Assembly: GCA_031288635.1 (NCBI GenBank)
Contig: JAITQZ010000083.1
Span: 1 to 14,589, forward strand
Length of the DNA: 14,589 bases
Direction: 5' to 3'
Source: Candidatus Peribacteria bacterium
Lineage (GTDB): Bacteria > Patescibacteria > JAEDAM01 > Absconditabacterales > Absconditicoccaceae
Part shown: in pieces, positions 1 to 9,283 of the stretch
Layout of the letters: every line of letters starts with the position of its first letter
Numbering within the stretch: position 1 is the stretch's first letter
Notes under the pieces: generated by a model
The model's database searches: none
Seen by the model: only the letters and a program-made list of their open reading frames with translations
Told to the model about the DNA's origin: nothing
Position numbers and translations under genes: made by a program

Positions 1-1
1 G

Positions 2-1906
2 ATACAGCAAAAAGCTGAAGAAGCTTTCAATGCAAATGAAAGGACCTTATATGCTAATGGAGCCACCAATAGTTCTCTGCTGTATCTGGATACTAATAAC
101 GGGGATGTTCTCGCCTATATCGGTTCTCTGGACTATTTCAATGATGAAATCCAAGGACAAAATGATATGATTCGCAAACCAAGGCAATCGGGGTCATCTA
201 TCAAACCATTATTGTATGCATTAGGCTTTCAAAAACTTCCGCTTACCATAGATACGCCGATTTATGATATTCCTTTTCAAGTAGGTCCCGATAGACCAAA
301 TAATGCTGATGACAAATTTGAAGGATTGCTTCCATTAAAATACGCACTCGGACATAGTAGAAATATTCCGTCGGTGAAACTCTTCGAAGCAGTAGGAGGC
401 GAAGAAGTCGTAAAACCCTATTTCCAACGCCTTGGACTTTCTGGGATTTTGACTGATTGGGATTACGGATATCCGTTAGCATTAGGTGCAGGAGAAGTGA
501 CAATGCTGGAGTTAGCTGAAGCGTATGCATATTTGACCACTTCCACTCCTGCAGAACTCAACCCAATTTTGGAAATTACGGCAGCTGATGGTTCTCTGAT
601 TTATAAAAAGGAAGTAAAAGAAAAGGAGACCGACCTCGTTCCTGATGGAGTAAAATATTTGATGCGAAAAATCCTTTCTGACCCCAATAGTAGATTGGCA
701 GGATGGGTAAGCAAATTTAATGTTGCAGGTCTCACTTATGCCCTCAAAACCGGTACTTCCAACGTAAAAACAGACAAAGGAAATCGCCCCAGAGACGGAT
801 GGTTGGCTGCATATACCCCAGACAATCTTATCTTGATGCGAGCAGGAAACGCAAATGCAGCTCCGATGAATGCGAATGCTTTTGGGGGGACAATTCACGC
901 AGACCCTATCAAGCAGCTACTCAAAGGACTCTTGGATGCAAACTACTTGACGAATAAGGAAATGCCAAATGTAGATACCGCTACCTTGACCATCTCCAAA
1001 CTTACGGGAAAAATCCCCGTAGAAGGGACTCCTATGGAATTACAGATTTCTACTATGGGATATGGTCAGAATTTACCGACTACTCCCGAAGATGCTATTA
1101 CTCCTCTAGATTACGATGCTTCTTGTCTAGGAATAGCGAGCCCTCTCACTCCGGCTGGAGAACTGAAACACGGATATTTGGTAGAAAATCTGACTTCTTT
1201 TATGCCTAACCAAAGAGATAAAGAGGATATTAAACAATATTTTGAGGAATCTGCGAGAGCAGTTCCACAGATTACCGGATACAAAACTGCATTGAGTCCG
1301 CTCCATATTTTATGAGAATATCCCAAAGACTACTGTGAAAATAGAGCCCTAGCTATCAATGAAAACATCTCTATTTCTCTGCTGACTCCACAAGATACGT
1401 GGAAAGTTTCCCTCAAACCAGAATTAATGTATTCCATCAAAAGTCCTGACTATTTGGAAAAAATTGTTGCCTTGGTCGATGATACACCAGTCTTTACCAA
1501 AACTATCCTAGGAAATAGCAAAGAAGAACTCTCTACGACGATACTTAATCTCTCTGGTACTGCTCCAGGAAAACACAATTTCACCGTGCAGGCGATTACT
1601 TCAGCCGGAACAATAAACCGTTCTACAGTCTCTATTACCATCCAAGATACGGACAAACAGCCACCTTATTTTGCCCAAGAACAATCTAAAACTACCGAAA
1701 CCGCAGCAGGTAGAGAAGTAAAGCTGGTCTTCAATGATTATCTTTCTGCTCTGGTAGGAGGGACGATTTCCGCTAATGGTGAAAAAATTCTGGATTTTTC
1801 TAATAGAGTAGCCAATTTTACCACCACAGCAACCACCGTAGAAGTAGTAGTCAAAGATGCCTATGATAATACACTAAAACAAACTATCGATTTGACCAGC
1901 TTATAA
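2..1906 (+). CDS. Class A-type penicillin-binding protein, transpeptidase domain and C-terminal tail (5' truncated)
   Basis: This is a peptidoglycan transpeptidase of the bifunctional (class A, PBP1-like) type, acting on the outer face of the membrane to cross-link stem peptides. The window starts inside the gene; 634 residues are visible, and any membrane anchor and glycosyltransferase domain would lie upstream. The three active-site motifs are in order: SSIK at visible residues 65-68 after the typical stretch RKPRQSG, SRN at 119-121, and KTG in LKTGTSN at 249-251. The lead-in LLYLDTNNGDVLAYIGS is also typical of the family. Residues from about 280 to the end form a long tail. Its last 160 residues look beta-rich and Ig-like, perhaps comparable to the PBP1C C-terminal domain (inference). 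A TGA at 1313-1315 is read as Gly and joins two segments in one frame; the true stop is TAA. uvrA follows after 28 bases on the same strand. Confidence 0.9.
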
Positions 1907-1934
1907 CCTTATTTTACTCAGCCTTCTTTTGCTT

Positions 1935-4900
1935 ATGGCAACCGCTAAAAATGTAAAAACAACCGACTTTTCTCAGTTTGCAGAAAAGATTATCTTCCAA
2001 TGAATAAAAACCAACAATCTCAAGAACATTGATTTAGAATTACCGAAAAATAAAATCATCACGATTACAGGAGTCTCTGGAAGTGGAAAATCTTCTCTTG
2101 CTTTCGATACGATTTACAAAGAGGGACAATTCAGATATATTGAAAGTCTGTCTAGTTATCTGCGTCAGTTTTTCAATTTGTGAGAAAGACCAGATATTGA
2201 ATATTGTTCAGGGCTCTCTCCCGCAATTGCAATAGAACAAAACAAAAGAGGTGGAAACAACAGAAGTACCGTTGGAACTCTGACTGAGCTGGATGATTAT
2301 ATTCGTTTGCTCTTTGCAAAAGTAGGAGATTGCTATTGCTACAACTGCGGAAATCCTATCAAGCCTCAGACCGTGGAACAGATTTTACAGCATTTGCAAA
2401 CTGCCTATCAAGGAAAGAAAGTCTATCTTTTAAAAGAAAGCGGAACCCTGAATGAAAAAGCAGATATGATAAAATTTGTGAAAAATAATAAACAAAAAGT
2501 AGAAAAAGGGACAGGGTTTACAAGATATTTATTAGTGGCAGATGGTGAGGCTTCAGGAAATGATGTAGGAACGCTTCATCAAAGCGTCCGCCTCGAACCA
2601 ATAGAATATTTTTATTTGGAAGAGCCAAAAGTTCCTGAAAAGTATTTTCCGCTGAAAGTATATGGAATTTATGACCGTATCACGATGGAAGAGGAGAGAA
2701 TGCCGAGGTTGAAAGAAGATATTATCAAAATTCTGGGCGAAAGTAAAAAATTTGGGGTGTGGGTTTCAGAAGATTACAGTAGGGACGATGGCTTGCCTCG
2801 TCCAAACGGCGAAGCCGTTAATAACGATTGAACAAATGTCACATTATTGGGAAATTCAAACGTGGAAATCACAAAAAAACCATCAAACAAACCATCAAAC
2901 AAAACCAGTAGGGACGCGTCATTAACGCGTCCGAACCCCGCTAAAAGCGGGGTTGTCAACCCGAACGGCTTCGCCGTTCATCACCATATCCATCGATTTA
3001 CGGATAAAATGTTTTGCCCAAACTGCAATATCACTTACCCTGAATTCACCACGCAGTATTTTTCCCCCAATCGCCAAGAAGGAGCGTGTCCACATTGCCA
3101 CGGGATTGGAGAAGTCTTGCAAGTAGATTTTGATAAAATTATCGAACCAACTTCTCCCCTCCGCGATGCCATTCTGCCACGAAGAGATAGTAACCTCGGA
3201 CAAGCAATCCTCAAAAGGCTGACCGAAAAATATGCAATGCATCTCGATACCCCTCGAAAAGACCAACCAGAACGATTTCTCCATATTATTCTCAATGGGG
3301 ATAATGAGCTTATCCGTGTCCCTGCCGGAGGAAAACGAACCAGTATGTATTATCAGGGAATGGAAGAAATCATCAAGGAACAATACGCAAAGGGACTGCT
3401 AACCGTAGATTTCCAAGCGATGCTGGATATGAGACCCTGCCCAGAATGTTTCGGTTCCAAGCTGAAAAAAGAAAGTCTTCACGTTTTTCTCACTTTCCCA
3501 AAAGAGGCAGGAAAGCTGATTGAAAAACTCCCTTCGTTCAAAGACTTCTTCATTATGCAGCCTGAACTTCCTTTTGCTCGTCCCGTGGATGACGGAAGAT
3601 TCAAAATCAATATCCGAGACCTGCAAAAGATTCAGCTTTCTGAACTCTGAACACTGCTACAACTCTTCACTCAACATACAGAACATCCCAAACTGCTCAT
3701 CGAAAGGATTACGAAACCGCTCCTTGACCGTATTTCTACCATTGATGAACTGGGACTTGCCTATCTGATGACCATTCGTCAAATTGATACGCTTTCGTGA
3801 TGAGAAATCCAAAGACTTCGTCTAGCTAAACAACTCGGAAATAAACTGACCGGCATTGTATATGTTCTTGACGAGCCAACCATTGGGCTTGACCTCCCAG
3901 AAATCGAAAAAACTATTACTTCCATCAGAAAGCTGAAAGCAATGGGAAATACGATTATCGTTGTAGAACATAACGAAGAATTCATTCAAGCTTCTGACCG
4001 AGTCGTTGAAATCTGACCCGGAGCAGGAGACTTTGGTGGTGAACTGATTTTTAATGGACCTTATGATGAATTCCTGAAATCTCAGGCACTAACAGCCCAA
4101 TATTTACGCGGTGAAAAACAGATTTCTGTGGATTTTTCGCATACCCCATCCAATAAACGAGTAAAAATACATAACGCTTCAAAATTCAATCTCCAAGGCA
4201 TAGATATAAAGCTGAATTTGGGCTCATTTACCGTAATCACTTGAGGTTCCGGAGCAGGAAAGACAACGTTAATGTATACTACGTTATACCGCTTCTTAAA
4301 TGACAAAGAAAAATTTGTGCAGTCCTATATTAGACTTCACCTGCTGAAAAAAGGCCTATCACGAGAGGAAATTTTGGCGGCTCCAGTGATGAGAGCAGAG
4401 GAGTATCATCATTTTGAAAATCTCGCTTTGCAGGAGTTTTACAAGGATTTGGCAGTTGAAAACATTTCCTGACACGAGGAAATCCACAATACTATTTACG
4501 TAGACCAGACTTCTATAGGAAAAACTCCCCGTTCGTGTCCTGCGACCTTCGTTTCTGTCTTTGATAAAATCAGACTCCTCTATGCGGGAACTACCGAAGC
4601 GAAATATCTGGGCTTTAATGCGAGTTATTTCAGCTTCAATTCTGATAAATGAGCCTGTCCTGCTTGTTCCTGATATGGATACAAGAAAATCGAATTACAA
4701 TTCCTGCCCGATACCTACGTTCCGTGTGAGCTTTGCCACGGGAAAAGATACAAACCAGAAATTCTTGCTATCAAGCGAAGAGGGAAAACCATTGCAGAGG
4801 TCTTAGATATGTATATTTCGGATGCTTTAGAGCATTTTCACGAAATCGACCATATTACCGAAGAATTGCAACTGATGTGCGACATTGGGCTTGGCTACTT

Positions 4901-5174
4901 GAAGATGGGACAATCTGCACATACCTTGTCAGGTGGGGAAAGTCAGCGTTTAAAGCTAGTGAAACATTTATTGAAAGATTACCGTGGACATTCAGTCTAC
5001 TTTCTTGATGAACCCACAGTGGGATTGCATATGCAGGATATTGAAAAGTTGCTTCGTGTATTGAAGGTATTTTTGGAAAGAGGGGATACGATTTTGATGA
5101 TTGAGCACGACCAAAATATTTTGCAGTATGCGGATTGGATTATTAGGTTAGAGAACTGAAAACTTATTGCATAA
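1935..5174 (+). CDS. uvrA: UvrABC excinuclease subunit A (UvrA), UGA-recoded, with repeat insert
   Basis: UvrA is the damage-recognition ATPase of nucleotide excision repair; it works as a dimer and loads UvrB. The 1079-residue protein has two ABC modules. Walker A1 is GVSGSGKS at residues 46-53. The first zinc module has CPNC (361/364) and CPHC (385/388). The first signature, [12 protein letters not shown], starts near 620 and is followed by [12 protein letters not shown]. Walker A2 is GGSGAGKT near 770, [11 protein letters not shown] follows, and the second zinc module has CPAC (908/911) and CELC (931/934). The second LSGGE is near 998, followed by [10 protein letters not shown]. Twelve in-frame TGA codons are read as Gly (2001, 2181, 2829, 3648, 3798, 3801, 4014, 4242, 4470, 4650, 4671, 5157); several fall on invariant glycines. 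UvrA is usually about 940 residues. Part of the excess is an insert at about residues 282-350, just before the first zinc module, made of palindromic repeats. The start ATG has no obvious Shine-Dalgarno; the stop is TAA. Confidence 0.96.
2779..2819 (+). repeat. Coding palindromic element, copy A (in uvrA)
   Basis: The element starts GTAGGGACG and has a 21-base core (2783-2803) of form GGACGA-T-GGC-TT-GCC-TCGTCC, which folds on itself. A second perfect hairpin follows: AACGGC, loop GAA, GCCGTT (2805-2819). It is in frame and encodes [14 protein letters not shown]. Copy B, 108 bases downstream, and copy C in the GT4 gene share the flank, the core length and the reading frame. Confidence 0.8.
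2877..2900 (+). repeat. Tandem 12-base repeat (KPSN x2) between palindromic copies
   Basis: Two exact copies of AAACCATCAAAC lie between palindromic copies A and B inside uvrA and encode KPSN twice. They form part of the linker, which has no counterpart in the UvrA family as I know it. Confidence 0.7.
2908..2978 (+). repeat. Coding palindromic element, copy B (in uvrA)
   Basis: Three to four consecutive palindromes. The 21-base core (2912-2932) is an 8-base perfect stem GGACGCGT/ACGCGTCC with a 5-base loop. AACCCCGCT-AAA-AGCGGGGTT (2934-2954) is a perfect 9-base stem. GGGTTG-T-CAACCC (2950-2962) is palindromic and partly overlaps it. AACGGC-TTC-GCCGTT (2964-2978) is a perfect 6-base stem. 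The whole is in frame and reads [20 protein letters not shown] then G-F-A-V. Confidence 0.85.
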
Positions 5175-5219
5175 AAATAAATGTTTAAAAAAGCTGGCTT
5201 CAAAGATAAAAATTTCCTC

Positions 5220-5247
5220 TTGCATTTTTATACTTTAAGACTATAAA
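5220..5247 (+). promoter_or_regulatory. Promoter of the abiE pair
   Basis: TTGCAT (5220-5225), a 16-base spacer, then TATAAA (5242-5247). The expected transcript start near 5254 gives a leader of about 25 bases before the ATG at 5280. The same -35 box and spacing are found before higB and the tRNA operon. Confidence 0.6.
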
Positions 5248-5279
5248 GGGTTTGTTTTCAGACACTTATATGTCCTAAA

Positions 5280-5843
5280 ATGAATAATCTTACCCAACTA
5301 ATCATCACCCAAAAGACGGTATTTAGCTTTCAGGAATTGAAAGAGATTCTACAAATTTCGAGTGATGATGGAGTAAAAAGCTTTCTCAAAAGAGCAAAGA
5401 AAAATCAGACACTTTCCAATCCTCATAAGGGATTTCGAGCATTACCTAATTACGATTACCGAGAACTCGCCTGTAAAATTAGAACCGAAGCCTATATTTC
5501 CTGTGAAACAGTACTTTTCAAAGAAGGAGTTTTTTTTCAATTCTACGGGAATACGGTGAGTTGTATGGCTTCACGTTCTGCTCATCAGAAAATTAATGAA
5601 AAAAATTTGATTTTTTACAAATTGAAGCCTGAACTTCTCGCCAATCCCAAAGGGATAAAGATATACGATACTTACCGTGTTGCCACTCCCGAAAGAGCTT
5701 TGTGTGATTATATCTATCTCAATCCTCGTGGGGTAATTGATGCACCAGAAAGTATTAATAAAATCAGACTTGAACAAATTTTACCACTCTATCCCCAAAA
5801 AACGGCTTTATATATTGAGAAACTTCTCAATGTTGAATATTAG
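5280..5843 (+). CDS. abiEi: AbiEi-type antitoxin / transcriptional regulator
   Basis: Likely the antitoxin of an AbiE (type IV) toxin-antitoxin system; family members repress their own promoter through an N-terminal winged helix and counter the partner nucleotidyltransferase. The 187 residues begin with a helical region suited to DNA binding (FSFQELKEILQISSDDGVKS, about 16-35). An alpha/beta part follows, with the family features AYISCETVLFKEGV and the ATPERALCDYIYLN segment, which matches the A-x-PERA-x-x-D signature of AbiEi C-terminal domains. It overlaps the toxin gene by 14 bases, as expected for a translationally coupled pair, and has its own promoter 30-60 bases upstream. It contains no UGA codon. 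The assignment rests mostly on the PERA motif and the partner; exact subfamily is not resolved. Confidence 0.75.
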   Translation: MNNLTQLIITQKTVFSFQELKEILQISSDDGVKSFLKRAKKNQTLSNPHKGFRALPNYDYRELACKIRTEAYISCETVLFKEGVFFQFYGNTVSCMASRSAHQKINEKNLIFYKLKPELLANPKGIKIYDTYRVATPERALCDYIYLNPRGVIDAPESINKIRLEQILPLYPQKTALYIEKLLNVEY

Positions 5844-6519
5844 CACCCACGAAAAATATATGAGAACGATTTTGAAATCCATTTTTTCTGATGAAATTGG
5901 AGAGTTTTTAGCATTCAAAGGAGGAACATTAGCGTATTTCTGTTTTGGATTAGACAGATTTTCTACAGATATTGATATAGATGTCTTGGATTTGAATCAA
6001 GAGCAACTCATTTTGGAGAGGATGAGAACTCTACTTTTGGATATCGGGGAGACAAAAAATGAAACACTTGGCAAGAATTTACACAGACGAATTTTTCGCT
6101 ACGATGAGAGGAGTATGAACATCAAAGTAGAACTTAATAAAAGAAATCTGAACAATAACGACTATGAATTTCAGACCATAGAAGGAGTTTCCCTTCGCTG
6201 TATGACCCGTGAAACAGCTGTTGCAAATAAATTACTTGCACTGTCGGAGAGATTTTACAATAGGGATATGTACGATGTGTATTACTTCTTCAAACATAAG
6301 TTTCCATTCAAAGAAGAGATTATTTATGAGAGAAGTGGAATTTCTACCCCAAAATTTATAAAAAAACTGATTTCTGAATTACCGAAATATTTTACAGAAA
6401 ACTCTGTACTTGCAGGACTTGGTGATGTTTTGACCGATCAACAAAAAGCACGGGTAAAGCCTCATTTACTTAATGAAACCATCGTAGTACTAAAGCAATA
6501 TTTGGAAGGGATAAGATAG
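5830..6519 (+). CDS. abiEii: AbiEii/AbiGii-family nucleotidyltransferase toxin
   Basis: Toxin of the type IV AbiE module. Family members are Pol-beta-like nucleotidyltransferases, and characterised members modify tRNA ends or block growth using NTPs. The 229-residue protein shows the catalytic fold clearly: FKGGT (29-33), then RFSTDIDIDV (43-52) with the metal-binding D-x-D, and a third acidic strand in IKVELNKR. The later segment ETAVANKLLALSERFYNRD followed by MYDVYYFF is the usual helical signature. The chosen ATG at 5830 overlaps the antitoxin stop, typical of this operon; an ATG at 5860 is possible but would shorten the N-terminal helix. There is no UGA codon in 229 sense codons, which would suit recent acquisition from a standard-code host but does not prove it, since nrdR and the GT2 gene lack UGA too. 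Stop TAG. Confidence 0.88.
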   Translation: MLNISTHEKYMRTILKSIFSDEIGEFLAFKGGTLAYFCFGLDRFSTDIDIDVLDLNQEQLILERMRTLLLDIGETKNETLGKNLHRRIFRYDERSMNIKVELNKRNLNNNDYEFQTIEGVSLRCMTRETAVANKLLALSERFYNRDMYDVYYFFKHKFPFKEEIIYERSGISTPKFIKKLISELPKYFTENSVLAGLGDVLTDQQKARVKPHLLNETIVVLKQYLEGIR

Positions 6520-6558
6520 TCGGAGGTTTTTTCTATAAAATCAGCTTTTTCTATTTTT

Positions 6559-8097
6559 CTACTTCAGATACCCATTCACAAAACTCTTCCAGTCCATCGC
6601 CTTTTTCCCTTCAGGCTTGAGTAAAATCTCCTTTACTGCGGCATTCAATTTCCCATTATCCAAGAGGGGAGCGTGTTTGTGGATTTCAAAGAGTTCTTCA
6701 TCCAACACAAGTTTTTCAATGATGATTCTTTTGTCCTGCCAAATACACCGAGCTTTAGGTCGCAGTGCTAAGGCACGATACTTTGCATAAACATCCTCCA
6801 ACGTATCCGTAGAAAGCACAAAAAATCCATCAGCTTTTTCTATTTTCTGGGTATACGTTGCTTCATCTTCATTCTGCTTCTCTGTCCCCAGCAAGCCTTT
6901 CCCAAAGTTCCATAGCGTGTCATTCAAAAACTTTGGTCATTTCTGCTGCAAAGCCTTAATCAATTCCACTACCGTTCGATGAAAAGGAATAGAAAAGCTG
7001 AACGTATCAATGATGTCCCCCGTGTCCATTCACGCATCCATCTTCATTATGGTCAATCACCCAACGCAGTTCTGCGGGGCCAGACTTTGCTCTTCTTTAT
7101 GCAGAAAAACAGATTGCAACGGGGAAGCTCAGCGATACTTTGGCAGGAGAGAGCCGTGAACATTAATCGCTCCGAAATGAGCAAGGTCAAGGACAGATTG
7201 AGGGAGGATTTTCCCATAGGCGATGACCACGATAAAGTCCGGGTTCTTCGCCTTGAGCCGGTCGTAAAAAGCTTTCCCTTCCAGACTTTTTTCAGGGTTG
7301 AGTCTGGCGGGTGTTTGGATAATCTCTTCATAAAAATTTGTCGGGTTTTCAGGAGACCAACTTAATTGTTCTTCAGGGATATGTAAAGTACGCCCAAAAA
7401 TTTTTGCAGCTTCGTGTTCATTGTTATCTAAATCAAATATTGCATTTTGAAACCCAATAAGGTGGTGAGCTCCTGAGGTATCAAAGTATCGTGGTCAAGG
7501 AAGAAGCAATTTTTGGAACAATTTGAGTAGTTTGGTGTGTTGATGGATATGAGCATAGACGATAATTCCCCAATCTTCGTAAGGAGTCCATTGAAGATGC
7601 TGCCTTGCAAAGCTCTCTTCCCGTCAATTTTGTAGACTTTCTTTTAGGAAAAAGTATCTCACTAAAGTAGTTGTGAAAATCTCTTTTCCTTTTGTCTTAA
7701 TGACATTCTCCTGCATCTGCAACCCTCTTCCTACGGGCTTATCTGCTTGGGTAACCACACCAATAACCTCAAATCTTTTATCTTTTGCGAGTGCTTCCAA
7801 AAAAGGTACTCCGAGAGGAGCGGAGGAAAAGAAAACTACGCGGTAGTGTTCAGGGTCATAAATTTTCATCATACGGGGTTTGCAATGTAAAACTCTCTCA
7901 ATAACTTTTCCAATCCCTTTCCGAAATCCGTATCTTTTCAGCGTTCTCACAGCATATTCACTGCAATGAGGCTCGTGGGAGCAAATTCTCCCTTTCAAAA
8001 TCGGAGAGAAGATACCTTTATCAGGGGAAAGCGTGAGTTGGTAGAGCTTGATGAAAAAAATGGTGAGATTGGCAAGGAGGCTATCTAGAACGGTCAT
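6559..8097 (-). CDS. fmt: YidD-methionyl-tRNA formyltransferase fusion
   Basis: One open frame of 512 residues joins two normally separate proteins. Residues 1-80 are YidD, the small membrane-associated factor that aids Sec/YidC insertion: [15 protein letters not shown], Cys39, HCSEYA with Cys45, and VLHCKP with Cys72. YidD normally ends near a YDPV motif, and the join here is at [16 protein letters not shown]. The rest is Fmt, which formylates initiator Met-t[41 protein letters not shown] with catalytic Asn312 and His314, and TIMKMDAGMDTGD with Asp354, then the C-terminal tRNA-binding domain. Six TGA codons (7624-7626, 7495-7497, 7129-7131, 7057-7059, 7030-7032, 6937-6939) are read as Gly; those in KYRG and DAGMD fall on conserved glycines. 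About 130 extra residues (roughly 140-270) interrupt the Fmt catalytic domain. ATG 8097 overlaps the upstream GT2 stop as TAATG. ATGs at 7872 and 7869 could start a separate Fmt, but no ribosome site is visible. Stop TAG. Confidence 0.9.
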
Positions 8098-9134
8098 TAT
8101 TCAAAGAAGAATTTTTTGTATAAAAAGTCCTTAGCTACATTAATCGCATTTCCAAGCCTTTGTCCTTTAGCCAAAGCGTAATCGGAATAGATGACCGTCA
8201 TCGGAGCTTCAGCATAGTTGAGTTTGTGCTTCTTGATGAGTTCCTCAATCTCCGAAGCGTGGGCCATACGGTTCATCGTAATGGTTAACTGCGACAAAGC
8301 AGATACTCTAATGACTCTAAATCCATTGTGCGTATCAGTAAGTTTCAGCCCAACAAAAAGCTTCATAAAGAGGATAGAAAGCTGTTTGTGCTGTTTTCTT
8401 TTCTTATCCATCCCAATGGCATTTCCGAGAAACCTTGACCCAATGACAATATCCAACTCAGGATGCTTTTTGAACTGCTCCAAAAAGTTGTTCAAATCTT
8501 CCAATCTATGTTGACCGTCTGCATCAAAATGCACTAAAAATTCTGCTTCTGGATTGAATTTTCTGACATAGTCGGCACCCGTCTGGAGAGCGGCACCTTG
8601 TCCGAGATTTACAGGATGTTGAATGCATACCAGATTTGGTAAGTATTTCCATTTTAAGGTCTGGTAGGCTTCATCATTACTACTTCCATCATCGATAAAG
8701 ACCACTCCATATCCTGCTTTCAGAATTTTTTCTACTGTTTCCATCGCAATGAGACGCTCATTGTAAGAAGGGATAACAAAAATAATTTGCTGATTGTGGG
8801 AAATCGTTCCGCTTTTTTCTTGGATTGCAAGATGGCGGATAAGCTGCGTTTGCACGATTTCGCTAGAAAGGGAATGGTTGTAGGTTAAAATAATCAGCAC
8901 GAAGAGGATGAAAATCCCTAAATAGATGACTAAATCACCTCCTCTGGAAAGTCCTGTAGCAGCCGCTAGGCTTTGCAGGAATTCTGGGAAAATGACACTT
9001 ACGATGACAAAAAGTCCAGAACCAATGATGAGCATCAGGAGGAGTTTGTTGATTTTTCTGTTTTTTCTAAGATATCGTCCAATCAAGAGCAAAAAGCAGC
9101 TGAGGACAATGAGAATAATTTGGATGAGGTTCAT
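8097..9134 (-). CDS. GT2 glycosyltransferase with N-terminal DUF2304-like membrane domain
   Basis: A membrane-bound family 2 glycosyltransferase, probably moving a sugar from a nucleotide sugar to a lipid carrier or envelope glycan (DPM1/dolichol-phosphate-mannose-synthase-like). The 345 residues start with three hydrophobic segments (about 2-19, 31-50, 68-85), an arrangement like DUF2304 proteins, which are often encoded beside such enzymes; here the two are one chain. The catalytic domain starts near 116: IIFVIPSYNE, FIDDGSSND (148-152 for DDGSS), NLGQGAALQTG, the metal-binding FDADGQH (204-209 for DADGQH), GSRFLG (232-237) and LTDTHNGFR. No UGA codon is used. Its TAA stop overlaps the yidD-fmt ATG by one base, implying coupled translation. 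No clear promoter was found in the 149 bases after higA. Confidence 0.9.
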   Translation of the reverse strand: MNLIQIILIVLSCFLLLIGRYLRKNRKINKLLLMLIIGSGLFVIVSVIFPEFLQSLAAATGLSRGGDLVIYLGIFILFVLIILTYNHSLSSEIVQTQLIRHLAIQEKSGTISHNQQIIFVIPSYNERLIAMETVEKILKAGYGVVFIDDGSSNDEAYQTLKWKYLPNLVCIQHPVNLGQGAALQTGADYVRKFNPEAEFLVHFDADGQHRLEDLNNFLEQFKKHPELDIVIGSRFLGNAIGMDKKRKQHKQLSILFMKLFVGLKLTDTHNGFRVIRVSALSQLTITMNRMAHASEIEELIKKHKLNYAEAPMTVIYSDYALAKGQRLGNAINVAKDFLYKKFFFE

Positions 9135-9283
9135 TGGCGTTGCAGAAAAATAAAAATCATCCTACTTATACCTTTTTCAAAAAGGTTTTCCAGATGAAAA
9201 TAGCGGAAATATTTTTAAGAAAAGACGAAATAAAAAATTGGGAAACTGCCTCCAAAGACAAAGGCGAATGCGGAAATAAAAAG

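Noticed and set aside
1935..5174. uvrA as a pseudogene split by many stops
   Set aside because: All the stops are TGA, lie at positions where Gly fits or is invariant, and the frame is never shifted.
6979..7365. Plus-strand ORF opposite fmt
   Set aside because: Antisense shadow of conserved Fmt motifs ([24 protein letters not shown]).
8218..8514. Plus-strand ORF opposite the GT2 gene
   Set aside because: Shadow of the GT2 catalytic domain; no independent support.
9135..9283. Hydrophobic reading frames between higA and the GT2 gene, such as ISAFAFVFGGSFPIFYFVFS
   Set aside because: Short, all three minus frames look similarly hydrophobic because the spacer is T-rich on that strand, and there is no start codon.
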